From NCBI GenBank assembly GCA_963700495.1, contig CAVOXT010000001.1, positions 744,001 through 808,000 on the forward strand: 64,000 nucleotides of DNA. Reading direction: 5' to 3'. The stretch comes from JACCTU01 sp963700495. Its GTDB lineage: Bacteria > Actinomycetota > Thermoleophilia > Gaiellales > Gaiellaceae. The translations under genes and the position numbers were made by a program. Below are positions 18,501-31,080 of this stretch, one piece after another; positions within the stretch are counted from its first letter, which is position 1, and each line of letters starts with the position of its first letter. The notes beneath the pieces are model-generated. The model was not told where the DNA came from, did no database searches, and saw nothing but the letters and a program-made list of their open reading frames with translations.

Positions 18501-21500
18501 GTCGGTGAGTGCGCTGTAGCTCTTGGGGCTGCTGCAGCTGCTGAAGGGGGCGCCGTCGAGTTTGCACTCGAAGGTCGCGCCGGGGTCGTTGGAGCTGAAG
18601 GTGAAGGCCGCGTCGGCGCTGTTGTCCAGCACGCCCGGCTGGGTGTCGATCGTGGTCGTGGGTGCGGTGGTGTCGATTGTCCAGTCGAAGTTGGCCGGGG
18701 TGGCGTCGGTGTTGCCGGCGGCGTCGGTGGCGCGGACCTGGAAGTTGTGGGCGCCGTCGGTGAGTGCGCTGTAGCTCTTGGGGCTGCTGCAGCTGCTGAA
18801 GGGGGCGCCGTCGAGTTTGCACTCGAAGGTCGCGCCGGGGTCGTTGGAGCTGAAGGTGAAGGCCGCGTCGGCGCTGTTGTCCAGCACGCTCGGCTGGGTG
18901 TCGATCGTGGTCGTGGGTGCGGTGGTGTCGATTGTCCAGTCGAAGTTGGCCGGGGTGGCGTCGGTGTTGCCGGCGGCGTCGGTGGCGCGGACCTGGAAGC
19001 TGTGGGCGCCGTCGGTGAGTGCGCTGTAGCTCTTGGGGCTGCTGCAGCTGCTGAAGGGGGCGCCGTCGAGTTTGCACTCGAAGGTCGCGCCGGGGTCGTT
19101 GGAGCTGAAGGTGAAGGCCGCGTCGGCGCTGTTGTCCAGCACGCCCGGCTGGGTGTCGATCGTGGTCGTGGGTGCGGTGGTGTCGATTGTCCAGTCGAAG
19201 TTGGCCGGGGTGGCGTCGGTGTTGCCGGCGGCGTCGGTGGCGCGGACCTGGAAGCTGTGGGCGCCGTCGGTGAGCGCGCTGTAGCTCTTGGGGCTGCTGC
19301 AGCTGCTGAAGGGGGCGCCGTCGAGTTTGCACTCGAAGGTCGCGCCGGGGTCGTTGGAGCTGAAGGTGAAGGCCGCGTCGGCGCTGTTGTCCAGCACGCT
19401 CGGCTGGGTGTCGATCGTGGTCGTGGGTGCGACGGTGTCGTACGTGACGCTGTACGCCCCTGCGGCCTCGAAGTTGCCGGCGGTGTCGTGCGCGCGGACA
19501 CGGACGACGTAGTCGTCGCCGTCGGGGAAGTTCGCGGCGGCGAAGGCGAGCGACCAGGTCGCGGTCCCTGTCGCCGCATGCCAGTTCACGCTTCCGTCGG
19601 CGAATGTCGCCCCGTTCCAGTAGAGGCTGGTGGAGACGCGCTGGATTGCCACCTGGACGTCGGCGAGGGCAGAGCCGCCGGTGTCGGAAGCCGTGCCGTC
19701 GACGTCAGCCCAGCCGGCCGTGTTGTAGAAGCCGCCTGCGGTCGGGAAGTTCACCGTCGAGACGGGCTCGGTCGTGTCGATCGTCCACGTGAAGGAGGCG
19801 GGGGAGGCGTCGACGTTGCCGGCTGTGTCGGTCGCGCGCACCTCGAAGGTGTGCGAGCCCTGCGTCTGACCGGTGTAGCTCTTCGGCGAGGAGCAGGCCG
19901 ACCAGCCGCCCGTGTCGAGCTGGCACTCGAAGGTCGAGCCGGGCTCGTCCGAGCTGAACGAGAAGCTCGGCGCGGTCGAGTTGGTCGGGTCGTTCGGCTG
20001 CGCCGTGATCGTGGTGGCCGGCGCGGCGTTGTCGATCGTGAAGGTGCGCGAGACGGGCGTGGTCTGGACGTTGGTCGCGGTGTCGGTCGCGCGGACGCTG
20101 ACGGTGTAGTCGCCGTCGGCGGGGAAGTTCGAGGAGGCGAACGCGAGTGACCAGGACGTCGTCCCCGTCGCAGCCCGCCAGTTCTCGCTGCCGTCGGCGA
20201 AGGCCGAGCCGTCCCAGTAGAGACCGCTCGAAACCCGGCTGATCGAGACCTGGACGTTCGCAACCGCGGCGCCGCCGGTGTCGGAGGCCGAGCCGCTGAA
20301 GTCGTTCCAGGTAGCGTTCCGGTAGACCCCGGAGGCTGCCGGGAAGGAGATCGAGCTTGACGGGTCGGTCGTGTCCACCGTCCACGTGAACTGGGCCGGT
20401 GTCGGATCGGTGTTCGCGGCCGAGTCAGAGGCGCGAACCTCGAAGGTGTGTGAGCCCTGCGTGACGCCGGTGTAGCTCTTCGGGCTCGTGCAGGACGTCC
20501 ATGCACCGCCGTCGAGCCGGCACTCGAAGGTCGAGCCGGGCTGGTCGGCGGAGAACTGGAAGCTCGGCGCGGTCGAGTTGGTCGGGTCGGCCGGGCCGGA
20601 GTCGACGATCGTGTCCGGCGCAACCGTATCGACCTCGAACGAACGGCTGATCGGCGCCTGCACGTTCGTGGCCGTGTCGGTCGCGCGGAGGCGGACGGTG
20701 TAGCTACCGTCGGCGGGGAAGTTCGAGACCGGGAACGCGAGCGACCAGGACGTCGTGCCCGTCGCGGTGCGCCAGTTCTCGCTGCCGTCGGTGAAGTCGG
20801 TGCCGTTCCAGTAGAGGCCGTCCGATGCGCGCCGGATCGAGACCTGGACGTTCGCGAGAGTCGCGCCGCCGGTGTCCGAGGCGGTACCGCTGAAGTCGTT
20901 CCAGGTTCCGGCGTGGTAGAAGCCGCCGGAGGCCGGGAAGGAGAACGCGCTCGTCGGGTCGGTCGTGTCGATCGTCCACGTGAAGGAGGCGGGGGAGGCG
21001 TCGGTGTTGTCTGCGGCGTCGGTGGCGCGGACGTCGAAGGTGTGTGAGCCCTGGGTCTGGCCGGTGTAGCTCTTCGGCGAGGTGCAGGACGGAGTAGCCG
21101 CCGCCGTCGAGCCGGCACTCGAACGTCGACCCGGCCTCGGTCGAAGTGAAGGAGAAGGAGGGGGCGGTCGAGTTCGTGGGGTCGTTCGGCTGAGCCGTGA
21201 TGGTCGTGTTCGGCGCGGCGTTGTCGATCGTGACCGTGTACGAGGCCGCGGTCTCGGTGTTGTTCGCGTTGTCGACTGCGCGCACCCGAACGACGTAGTC
21301 GCCGTCGGCGGGGAAGTTCGCGGAGGCGAACGCGAGCGACCAGGAAGCTGCCCCGGTTGCGGTGCGCCAGTTCTCGCTGCCGTCGGCGAACGCGGTCCCG
21401 TTCCAGTAGAGGGTCGAGGAGACGCGCCTGATCGAGACCTCGATGCGGAGCAGCCCTGCGCCGCCGGCGTCCGAAGCCGTGCCGGCGATGTCGAGCCAGT

Positions 21501-24500
21501 CGGCAGCGCTGTACGAGCTGCCCGAGCTGCGGGAACGAGACGACCGAGGCGGGGGCGGTCGTGTCGATCGTCCAGGTGAAGCTGGCCGGAGTAGCGTCGG
21601 TGTTGCCCGCCGTGTCGGTGGCGCGGACCTGGAAGGTGTGTGAGCCCTGGGTCTGGCCGGTGTAGCTCTTCGGGCTGGTGCAGGAGGTGTAGCCGCCGCC
21701 GTCGAGCTGACAGGCGAAGGTCGAGCCGGTCTCGTCCGAGTTGAAGTCGAAGGCCGCCGAGGTCGAATTCGTGGGATCGCTCGGCTGCGACGTGATCGTC
21801 GTCTGCGGGTCGGCGTTGTCGGTCGTGAAGGTGCGTGACGCAGGGGTCTCGACGTTGCCGGCGGTGTCGACGGCGCGGTAGCGGACGACGTAGTCGTCGT
21901 CGGCCGGGAAGTTCGCCGCGGCGAAGGCGAGCGACCAGGACGCAGTTCCCGTCGCGGTGCGCCAGTTCTCGGTGCCGTCGGCGAAGGCCGAGCCGTTCCA
22001 GTAGAGGGAGGAGGAGACGCGCTGGATCGAGATCTGGACGTTCGTGAGCGTTGCGCCGCCGGTGTCGGAGGCGGTGCCGGTGAAGTCGTTCCAGCCGCTG
22101 TCGTTGTAGTCGATCGCTGCGGGGAAGCTCAGGGTGGAGCTCGGGTCGGTCGTGTCGATCGTCCAGGTGTCGCTCGCGGGGGAGGCGTCGACGTTGCCGG
22201 CGGGGTCGGTGGCGCGCACCAGGAAGGTGTGTGAGCCCTGGGTCTGGCCGGTGTAGCTCTTGGGGCTGGTGCAGGACGTGTAGCCGCCGCCGTCGAGTTG
22301 GCACTCGAAGGTCGAGCCGCCCTCGCTGGAGGTGAAGGAGAAGGAGGGGGCGGTCGAGTTGGTCGGGTCGTTCGGCTGCGCGCTGATCGTGGTGTTCGGC
22401 GCGGTCGTGTCGAGCGTGAAGGTGCGCGAGACGGGCGTGGCCTGCACGTTGGTCGCGGTGTCGGTCGCGCGGACGCGGACGGTGTAGTTACCGTCGGCGG
22501 GGAAGTTGGCGGCCGGGAACGCGAGCGACCAGGAAGCTGTGCCGGTTGCGGTGCGCCAGTTCTCGGTCCCGTCGGTGAAGTCGGTGCCGTTCCAGTAGAG
22601 GCCGCTGGAGACGCGCTGGATCGAGATCTGGACGTTGGCGAGGGCTGCGCCGCCGGTGTCGGACGCGGTGCCCGAGAAGTCGTTCCAGGTTGCGGTGCGG
22701 TAGATCCCGGCGGCTGCGGGGAAGGAGATCGCGCTGGTCGGCTCGGTCGTGTCGATCGTCCAGGTGAAGCTCGCGGGCGTCGCGTCGACGTTGCCGGCGG
22801 GGTCGGTGGCGCGCACCAGGAAGGTGTGTGAGCCCTGGGTCTGGCCGGTGTAGCTCTTCGGGCTGGTGCAGGAGGAGTAGCCGCCGCCGTCGAGTTGGCA
22901 CTCGAAGGTCGAGCCGCCCTCGCTCGAGGTGAAGGAGAAGCTCGGGGCGGTCGAGTTGGTCGGGTCGTTCGGCTGCGCCGTGATCGACGTGTTCGGCGCG
23001 GCCGTGTCGACCTCGAACGTCCGGCTGATCGGCGTCTGGACGTTCGTGGCCGTGTCGGTCGCGCGGACACGGATCGTGTAGTCGCCGTCGGCGGGGAAGT
23101 TCGAGACGGCGAACGCGAGCGACCAGGATGCGGTTCCCGTCGCCGGCCGCCAGTTCTCGACCGCGTCGGCGAAGGCGCTTCCGTTCCAGTAGAGGAGGAG
23201 GAGACGCGCTGGATCGAGATCTGGACGTTCGCGAGCGCTGCGCCGCCGGTGTCGGAGGCGCTGCCCGAGAAGTCGTTCCAGGTCGCCGTGCGGTAGATCC
23301 CGGCTGCCGCGGGGAAAGAGATCGTGCTCGACGGCGCGGTCGTGTCGATCGTCCAGGTGAAGCTGGCCGGAGTAGCGTCGGTGTTGCCCGCCGTGTCGGT
23401 GGCGCGGACCTGGAAGGTGTGTGAGCCCTGGGTCTGGCCGGTGTAGCTCTTCGGGCTGGTGCAGGAGGAGTAGCCGCCGCCGTCGAGCTGGCAGGCGAAG
23501 GTCGAGCCGCCCTCGCTCGAGGTGAAGGAGAAGCTCGGGGCGGTCGAGTTGGTCGGATCGCTCGGCTGCGCCGTGATCGACGTGTTCGGCGCGGTGTCGT
23601 CGTACGTGACCGAGTACGAGCCCGCCGCCTCGACGTTCGTCGCGGTATCAGCCGCGCGCGCTCGGACGACGTAGTCGCCGTCGGCCGGGAAGTTCGTGGA
23701 GGCGAAGGCGAGCGACCAGGACGCGGTCCCTGTCGCCGTGTGCCACGTCTCGCTGCCGTCCGCGAAGGCGGTGCCGTTCCAGTAGAGGCCGCTCGAGACC
23801 CTGCGCACCGAGACCTCGACCTTGTCGAGCGTTGCGCCGCCCGCGTCGGAGGCCGTGCCGGTCACGTTGGCCCAGCCGGTTGCGCTGTAGAAGCCACCCG
23901 AGCTCGGGAACGAGACGACCGTCGAGGGGGTGGTCGTGTCGATCGTCCACGTGTAGCTCGCGGGGGAGGCGTCGACGTTGCCGGCGGGGTCGGTGGCGCG
24001 CACCAGGAAGGTGTGTGAGCCCTGGGTCTGGCCGGTGTAGCTCTTCGGGCTGGTGCAGGAGGTGTAGCCGCCGCCGTCGAGTTGGCACTCGAAGGTCGAG
24101 CCGCCCTCGCTCGAGGTGAAGGAGAAGGACGGGGCGGTCGAGTTGGTCGGGTCGTTCGGCTGCGCGCTGATCGTCGTGTTCGGCGCGGTCGTGTCGATCG
24201 TGAAGGTGCGCGAGACCGGCGTGCGTCTGCACGTTGGTCGCGGTGTCGGTCGCGCGGACACGGATCGTGTAGTCGCCGTCGGCGGGGAAGTTCGAGACGG
24301 CGAACGCGAGCGACCAGGATGCGGTGCCGGTGGCGGTGCGCCAGTTCTCGGTCGCCGTCGGCGAAGGCCGATGCCGTTCCAGTAGAGGGAGGTGGAGACG
24401 CGCTGGATCGAGATCTGGACGTTCGCGAGGGCTGCGCCGCCGGTGTCGGCTGCGGTGCCCGAGAAGTCGTTCCAGGTCGCGGTGCGGTAGATCCCGGCGG

Positions 24501-27500
24501 CTGCGGGGAAGGAGATCGCGCTGGTCGGCTCGGTCGTGTCGATCGTCCAGGTGAAGGAGGCGGGCGTTGCGTCGACGTTGCCGGCGGGGTCGGTGGCGCG
24601 CACCAGGAAGGTGTGTGAGCCTTGGGTCTGGCCGGTGTAGCTCTTCGGGCTGGTGCAGGAGGAGTAGCCGCCGCCGTCGAGTTGGCACTCGAAGGTCGAG
24701 CCGCCCTCGCTCGAGGTGAAGGAGAAGCTCGGGGCGGTCGAGTTGGTCGGGTCGTTCGGCTGCGCCGTGATCGACGTGTTCGGCGCGGCCGTGTCAACCT
24801 CGAACGTCCGGCTGATCGGCGTCTGGACGTTCGTGGCCGTGTCGGTCGCGCGGACACGGATCATGTAGTCGCCGTCGGCGGGGAAGTTCGAGACGGCGAA
24901 CGCGAGCGACCAGGATGCGGTTCCCGTCGCCGGCCGCCAGTTCTCGACCGCGTCGGCGAAGGCGCTTCCGTTCCAGTAGAGAGAGGAGGAGACGCGCTGG
25001 ATCGAGATCTGGACGTTCGCGAGCGCTGCGCCGCCGGTGTCGGAGGCGCTGCCCGAGAAGTCGTTCCAGGTCGCCGTGCGGTAGATCCCGGCTGCCGCGG
25101 GGAAAGAGATCGTGCTCGACGGCGCGGTCGTGTCGATCGTCCAGGTGAAGCTGGCCGGAGTAGCGTCGGTGTTGCCCGCCGTGTCGGTGGCGCGGACCTG
25201 GAAGGTGTGTGAGCCCTGGGTCTGGCCGGTGTAGCTCTTCGGGCTGGTGCAGGAGGAGTAGCCGCCGCCGTCGAGCTGGCACTCGAAGGTCGAGCCGCCC
25301 TCGCTCGAGGTGAACGAGAAGGAGGGAGCGATCGAGTTGGTCGGATCGCTCGGCTGCGCCGTGATCGACGTGTTCGGCGCGGCGGTGTCGATCGTGAAGG
25401 TCCGCGAGACCGGGGTGCTCTGGAGGTTGGTCGCGGTGTCGGTGGCGCGGACGCGGATCGTGTAGTTGCCGTCGGCGGGGAAGTTCGCGGCCGGGAAGGT
25501 GAGCGACCAGGATGCTGTGCCGGTTGCCGTGCGCCAGTTCTCGACCGCGTCGGCGAAGGCCTTCCGTTCCAGTAGAGGCTGTTGGAGACGCGCTGGATCG
25601 AGATCTGGACGTTCGCGAGCGCCGCGCCGCCGGTGTCGGAGGCGGTGCCCGAGAAGTCGTTCCAGCGTCGCGGTGCGATAGATCCCGGCGGCTGCCGGGA
25701 AGGCGATCGCGCTCGTCGGCTCGGTCGTGTCGATCGTCCACGTGTAGCTCGCAGGCGAGGCGTCGAGGTTGCCGGCGACATCGGTCGCGCGGACCTGGAA
25801 GGTGTGCGAGCCCTGGGTCTGGCCGGCGTAGCTCTTCGGGCAGGTGCAGGAGGAGTAGCCGCCGCCGTCGAGCTGGCACTCGAAGGTCGAGCCGCCCTCG
25901 CTCGAGGTGAAGGAGAAGGAGGGAGCGATCGAGTTGGTCGGATCGCTCGGCTGCGCCGTGATCGACGTGTTCGGCGCGGCGTTGTCGATCGTGACGGTGT
26001 AGGACGTCGCGGTTTGGGTGTTGCTCGCGTTGTCGATTGCGCGGACGCGGAGGGTGTAGTTGCCGTCGGCGGGGAAGTTGGCGGCGGGGAAGGTGAGTGA
26101 CCAGGCGGCTGTGCCGGTTGCGTTGCGCCAGTTCTCGACTGCGTCGGCGAAGGCGCTGCCGTTCCAGTAGAGGGTGGTGGAGACGCGCTGGATCGAGACC
26201 TCGACGCGGAGCAGTCCTGCGCCGCCGGCGTCGGAGGCCGTGCCGGTGGGGTTGTTCCAGGTGGCGGTGCGGTAGGTGCCGCCGGCGGTGGGGAAGGTGA
26301 CGACGGAGGCGGGGTTGGTGGAGTCTTCGAGGTAGCTGATCGCGCTCGAGCAGGCGGAGATGTTTCCGGCTTGGTCGGTCGCGGTGGCGGAGTAGGAGGT
26401 GGTGCTGTTGTCGGCGATGTCGGCCGGGTTGAGGCCGGCGCCTGGCGAAGGCGGCGGCGGTGCCGCTGGCGACGATGCCGCCGGTGCAGGTCGCGGTCGC
26501 GTAGAGCGAGACGGTCGAGAGGGCTTCGGCGGTGCCGGTGATCCGGGGGTCGTTGTTGTTTGCCGGCGAGACGGGCGTGCTGGCCAGGGCGCTGGGGGCG
26601 GCCGGGCGCGGCGGAGTCCTCGACGTAGCTGATCGCGCTCGAGCAGGCGGAGACGTTGCCGGCTGCGTCGGTCGCGGTGGCGGAGTAGGAGGTGGTGCTG
26701 TTGTCGGCGATGTCGACGGGGTTCAGCCCGGCGCCGGCGAAGGGGCGGCGGTGCCGCTGCCGACGATGCCCCCGGTGCAGGCGGCGGTCGCGTAGAGCGA
26801 GACGGTCGAGAGCGCCTCGGCGGTGCCGGTGATCCGGGGGTCGTTGTTGTTCGCCGGCGAGACGGGCGTGCTGCCCAGAGCGCTGGGGGCGGCCGGGGCG
26901 GCGGAGTCCTCGACGTAGCTGATCGCGCTCGAGCAGGCGGAGACGTTGCCGGCTGGTCGGTCGCGGTGGCGGAGTAGGAGGTGGTGCTGTTGTCGGCGAT
27001 GTCGGCCGGGTTCAGCCCGGGGCCGGCGAAGGCGGCGGCGGTGCCGCTGGCGACGATGCCGCCGGTGCAGGTCGCGGTCGCGTAGAGCGAGACGGTCGAG
27101 AGGGCCTCGGCGGTGCCGGTGAGGCGGGGGTCGTTGTTGTTCGCGGGGGAGACGGGGACGGAGGCGAGGGCGCTGGGCGCTGCGGGCGCGGCGGAGTCCT
27201 CGACGTAGCTGAGCGCGCTCGAGCAGGCGGAGACGTTGCCGGCTACGTCGGTCGCGGTGGCGGAGTAGGAGGTGGTGCTGTTGTCGGCGATGTCGGCCGG
27301 GTTCAGGCCGGGGCTGGCGAAGGCGGCGGCGGTGCCGCTGGCGACGATGCCGCCGGTGCAGGTCGCGGTTGCGTAGAGCGAGACTGTGGAGAGCGCCTCG
27401 GCGGTGCCGGTGAAGCGCGGGTCGTTGTTGTTCGCCGGGGAGACAGGCACCGAGGCCAGCGCGGTCGGGGCAGCGGGCGCCGTCGAGTCTTCGACGTAGC

Positions 27501-30500
27501 TGATCGCGCTCGAGCAGGCGGAGACGTTGCCGGCTTGGTCGGTCGCGGTGGCGGAGTAGGAGGTGGTGCTGTTGTCGGCGATGTCGGCCGGGTTCAGGCC
27601 GGGGCTGGCGAAGGCGGCGGCGGTGCCGCTGGCGACGATGCCGCCGGTGCAGGTCGCGGTCGCGTAGAGCGAAACGGTCGAGAGGGCCTCGGCGGTGCCG
27701 GTGAAGCGCGGGTCGTTGTTGTTCGCCGGGGAGACGGGGACCGAGGCCAGCGCGGTCGGCGCGGCCGGCGCGGCGTTGTCGATGGTGACGGTGTAGGAGG
27801 TTGCGGCTTGGGTGTTGTTGGCGTTGTCGATTGCGCGGACGCGGAGTGTGTAGTTGCCGTCGGCGGGGAAGTTGGCGGCGGGGAAGGTGAGTGACCAGGC
27901 GGCTGTGCCGGTTGCGGTGCGCCAGTTCTCGACTGCGTCGGCGAAGGCGGCGCCGTTCCAGTAGAGGGTGGTGGAGACGCGCTGGATCGAGAGCTCGACG
28001 CGGAGCAGTCCTGCGCCGCCGGTGTCGGAGGCTGTGCCGGCGGGGTTGTTCCAGGTGGCGGTGCGGTAGGTGCCGCCGGCGGTGGGGAAGGTGACGACGG
28101 AGGCGGGGTTGGTGGAGTCTTCGAGGTAGCTGAGCGCGCTGGAGCAGGCGGAGACGTTGCCGGCTTGGTCGGTCGTGGTGGCGGAGTAGGAGGTGGTGCT
28201 GTTGTCGGCGATGTCGGCCGGGTTCAGGCCGGGGCTGGCGAAGGCGGCGGCGGTGCCGCTGGCGACGATGCCGCCGGTGCAGGTCGCGGTCGCGTAGAGG
28301 GAAACGGTGGAGAGGGCCTCGGCGGTGCCGGTGATCCGCGGGTCGTTGTTGTTCGCCGGGGAGACGGGGACGGAGGCGAGGGCGCTGGGCGCTGCGGGCG
28401 CGGTGGAGTCTTCGACGTAGCTGAGCGCGCTCGAGCAGGCGGAGACGTTGCCGGCTGCGTCGGTCGCGGTGGCGGAGTAGGAGGTGGTGCTGTTGTCGGC
28501 GATGTCGACCGGGTTCAGGCCGGGGCTGGCGAAGGCGGCGGCGGTGCCGCTAGCGACGATGCCGCCGGTGCAAGTCGCGGTTGCGTAGAGCGAGACTGTC
28601 GAGAGAGCCTCAGCCGAGCCGGTGATCCGGGGGTCGTTGTTGTTCGCCGGCGAGACAGGCACCGAGGCCAGACCGGTCGGCGCCGTCGGCGCGGTGTTGT
28701 CGATCGTGACCGCGAGCGTCGTGATCGCCGTGTTGCCGACGTTGTCGGTCGCCCGGACCCGGAAGTTGTAGGTGCCGTTCGCCGGGAAGTTCGCGGCGAC
28801 GAAGCCTAGGCTCCAGGCCGCCGTGCCCGTCGCCGCGGTGAAGACCTCTGTCGCGCTGGCGAACGAGGCGCCGTTCCAGTAGTTGCCGGCGCCCTGCTGG
28901 ATCGACACGTCGACCAGAGCGATCCCGGACTTCAAGGAGTCGCCTGCGGTACCGCAGAGGTCGCCCGGGACGGTCGAACAGCCCGCGTTCCAGCCGGCGT
29001 TGTTGTACGACGCCGAGGCGACCGGGAACGTGACAACCGGCGCGTTGGTCGCCGAGTCGTCGCTGAAGGTCAGCGTCGGCAGGACGAGCGAGTTGCCCGC
29101 CTGGTCGAGTGCGTTGACGACCTCGGTGGGCGAGCTGATCGTGTTCTGCACCCAGGTAAAGGTGTTCGAGTCGAACGGGCCCCCGACCGGGGTTGAGACG
29201 GTCGAGGTCGTGTGCGTCCAGCCGGTCGTCGTCCCGCCGAGCGCGTTCGTCTGGCTTCCGCCGGGGCCCGAGCCGCCGACGTTGTCGGTGACCGTGTCCC
29301 GGATCCTGAAGTTGCCGCCGCCGGTCTCGACGCCGCGATACCAGACGGTCGACCCGCTCAGGAAGGCACGACCGGCCGGGGTGACGCTGTTCAGCGTGAG
29401 CACGCCCGAGAGCGGGACCGTCCGGTCGATCAGGAAGGTGGCGCTCGTCCCGCTGTTCGCATTCCCGCCGTTGTCGGTCGCCACGACCCGCACGGTGTAG
29501 TTCCCCTCGGCCGGGAAGTTCGTCGATGCGAACGTGAGGGCCCAGTTCGTGCCACCTGTGATCGTCGCGGTCTGGAAGACCTCGGCGGCACTGGCGAACG
29601 AGGCGCCGTTCCAGTAGTTGCCGGCCCCCTGCCGGATCGAGACCTGAACCTGCAGGATGCCCGAGCCGGTGTCGGTGGCGGTGCCGCAGAACCCGTTTGT
29701 GGCGCAACCGGCGTTGAACGTCGTGTTGTTGTACTCGCCCGCCGCGGCCGGGAAGGTGATCACCGAGGCGCTGGGAGCGGTCGCGTCCGTTGTGACGGCG
29801 ATCGAGTGTCCCGCGCGCCGGCTGCTGGTCGAGGGCGCGCCCGTCGTCACCGTGAACGCTCCGAACGCCGCGCCGGTCTCGTAGACCCCCGACCCCACGC
29901 CGGAGGCGTTGACCATCGAGCCGCGCAGGGTGCAGGTGATCGAGCACGTCCCCGGCCACGTGTTCGTCGAGGCGTGCGCGCCGAAGCCGATCCGCAGCGA
30001 CTGTGCAGTCACCGCTGGAAAGGACGCCTGGGTGCTGTTCGATGTCACGGTGCTCGCCACTGCGCCGACTGCGACGTTGGTGTCGACGCCCGCCCACGCG
30101 GTGATGCCCGCGGTGGCCGGCACGCTCGCCGACAGGTTGAACGTGTAGCTCGTCGAGCCGTTTCCGTCGGCGTCGGTGGCACGCTTGCGGTACGTCTGGA
30201 GCGTGAGGCCGGGGGCGAGCGTGATCGCCGTGTTGACCAGGGTGGTCCACTGGCCGGAGGGATCGCTGACCGTCGCGGTGCCGCTCCGCAGCGCAACGCG
30301 TGCGAGCAGGAGGTCGCCGTCCTGAACCGCAGCGGGAATCGTGACCGCGATCGACGTGGAGCCGGCGCCGTTCTGGACGGCTGCCGAGGCACGGAATGCG
30401 ATCGGGTCAATCGTGTACGGAAGCGGAAGGCTCGCGTCGTTGAGGTCGAGCGCGAGCAGGACCGCGCCACCTCGCTTGACGAGCGACCAGCGGGCGCCCT

Positions 30501-31080
30501 TCGGCGTCACGTCCTTGCGGCTCGAGTCGAAGACCTGGGCCTTGCCGAGTTCGATGTCGAGCACGCGATGGGACTTGGGGTCGACGAAGCCGACGCCGCC
30601 GTTGTCGAGCAGTCGTGCCTTGACCGACGCCTTGATCGGCCAGGTCCAGGTGCGGCGGCCCTGATGCTCCTCAACCGTCAAGTAGTGCTCGACGCTTTCG
30701 TCGGCGAATGTGATCGTCTCCGAGCCGAATGCTGTGGGGCGCGTGGCGCCCGATTCGTGGCGCTGCCACTCACCCGAGCCCGAGGTTCCGAGCGAGACGG
30801 ACGCGAGTTCGGTGGCGAGACCGAAGCTCGCGTCCTTAACGCTCAGTGTCAGACCCGGCGCAGGCTTCCGAACGAGCTGTGCCGATGTATGCGGCGACCC
30901 AAGCTCCTCCATGAGGAAACGCGGTGTCGAGCCTGTTGCCTGCGGCTCCGGGCGGCCGGCGAGCTGAGCCAGGAGCAGCAGGGCGGCGAGTGCGGCAAGA
31001 AGCACAACTCCGAACATGCGGCTGCGCCCGGCAATAGCCGGACGCTTCGTGAATCGCCGCAGTTCATTGTTGCTCGCCAA
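12216..31080 (-). CDS. Giant exported Ig-like repeat protein (~6,290 aa after frame correction; 12 indels in sequence)
   Basis: One ~18.9-kb gene. Order: signal anchor (MFGVVLLAALAALLLLAQLAG); an N-terminal domain ending in LPYTIDPIAF; then dozens of 85-100-residue beta-rich Ig-like modules of at least four types (97-aa, 199-aa double, 85-aa, and a C-terminal VxDPGxNLRGTVxL type); one FN3-like domain (~13330-13085); one PASTA-like domain (~13080-12895); and a receiver-like tail (~12590-12219). FEC-LDGG...SC-SPK modules carry Cys pairs suited to disulfides, so the protein is probably extracellular. No LPXTG or C-terminal membrane segment is visible. TTG at 31080 is preferred (AGGGAAGG just upstream, signal closer to the N-terminus); ATG at 31128 is the alternative. 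By copy comparison, deletions lie near 26954, 26744, 25561 and 23192, and insertions near 26606, 26444, 25665, 24372, 24352, 24226, 21530 and 21091; corrected, the frame is continuous. Adhesion or surface coat is the likely role. Confidence 0.8.
18407..19426 (-). repeat. Four tandem near-identical 255-bp coding repeats (85-aa Ig-like module)
   Basis: Units of exactly 255 bp begin at 18407, 18662, 18917 and 19172. They differ at only a handful of bases (for example PG versus PS after DTQ, and HN versus HS). Each encodes an 85-residue module with FECKLDGAPFSSCSSPKS. Near identity at DNA level, including silent sites, points to recent duplication or gene conversion. Confidence 0.92.
19740..26000 (-). 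repeat. About eleven copies of a ~597-bp (199-aa) two-domain coding repeat
   Basis: The marker CGGTGTAGCT recurs at 19871, 20468, 21062, 21658, 22249, 22846, 23439, 24033, 24633 and 25227 (25824 with one change), a spacing of 591-600 bp. Each unit joins an FEC-LDGGG-Y-SCTSPKSYTG module to a TWNDFSG-ASDTGG...LYWNG...ENWR module. Identity is high; most indels in the gene fall here and in the adjoining 291-bp repeats. Confidence 0.88.
26310..28690 (-). repeat. Seven copies of a ~291-bp (97-aa) coding repeat
   Basis: CTCGAGCAGGCGGAGA-type markers recur at 26345, 26638, 26928, 27218, 27509, ~28139 and 28430: spacing 290-293 bp, with one interruption by a different module around 27775-28110. The encoded module runs ALASVPVSPANNNDPR...VSLYATATCTGG...YSATATDQAGNVSACSSA and carries three Cys. 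Confidence 0.88.

Noticed and set aside
17619..20150. Long open frame (843 codons) on the plus strand opposite the giant gene
   Set aside because: It mirrors the repeat structure of the minus-strand gene, is Gly/Arg/Val-rich without domain features, and arises because GC-rich Ig repeats avoid stops on both strands.
18407..28690. Regular repeats that could suggest CRISPR or satellite DNA
   Set aside because: Units are 255-597 bp, continuous and in frame, encoding Ig-like modules; no short repeat-spacer pattern exists.
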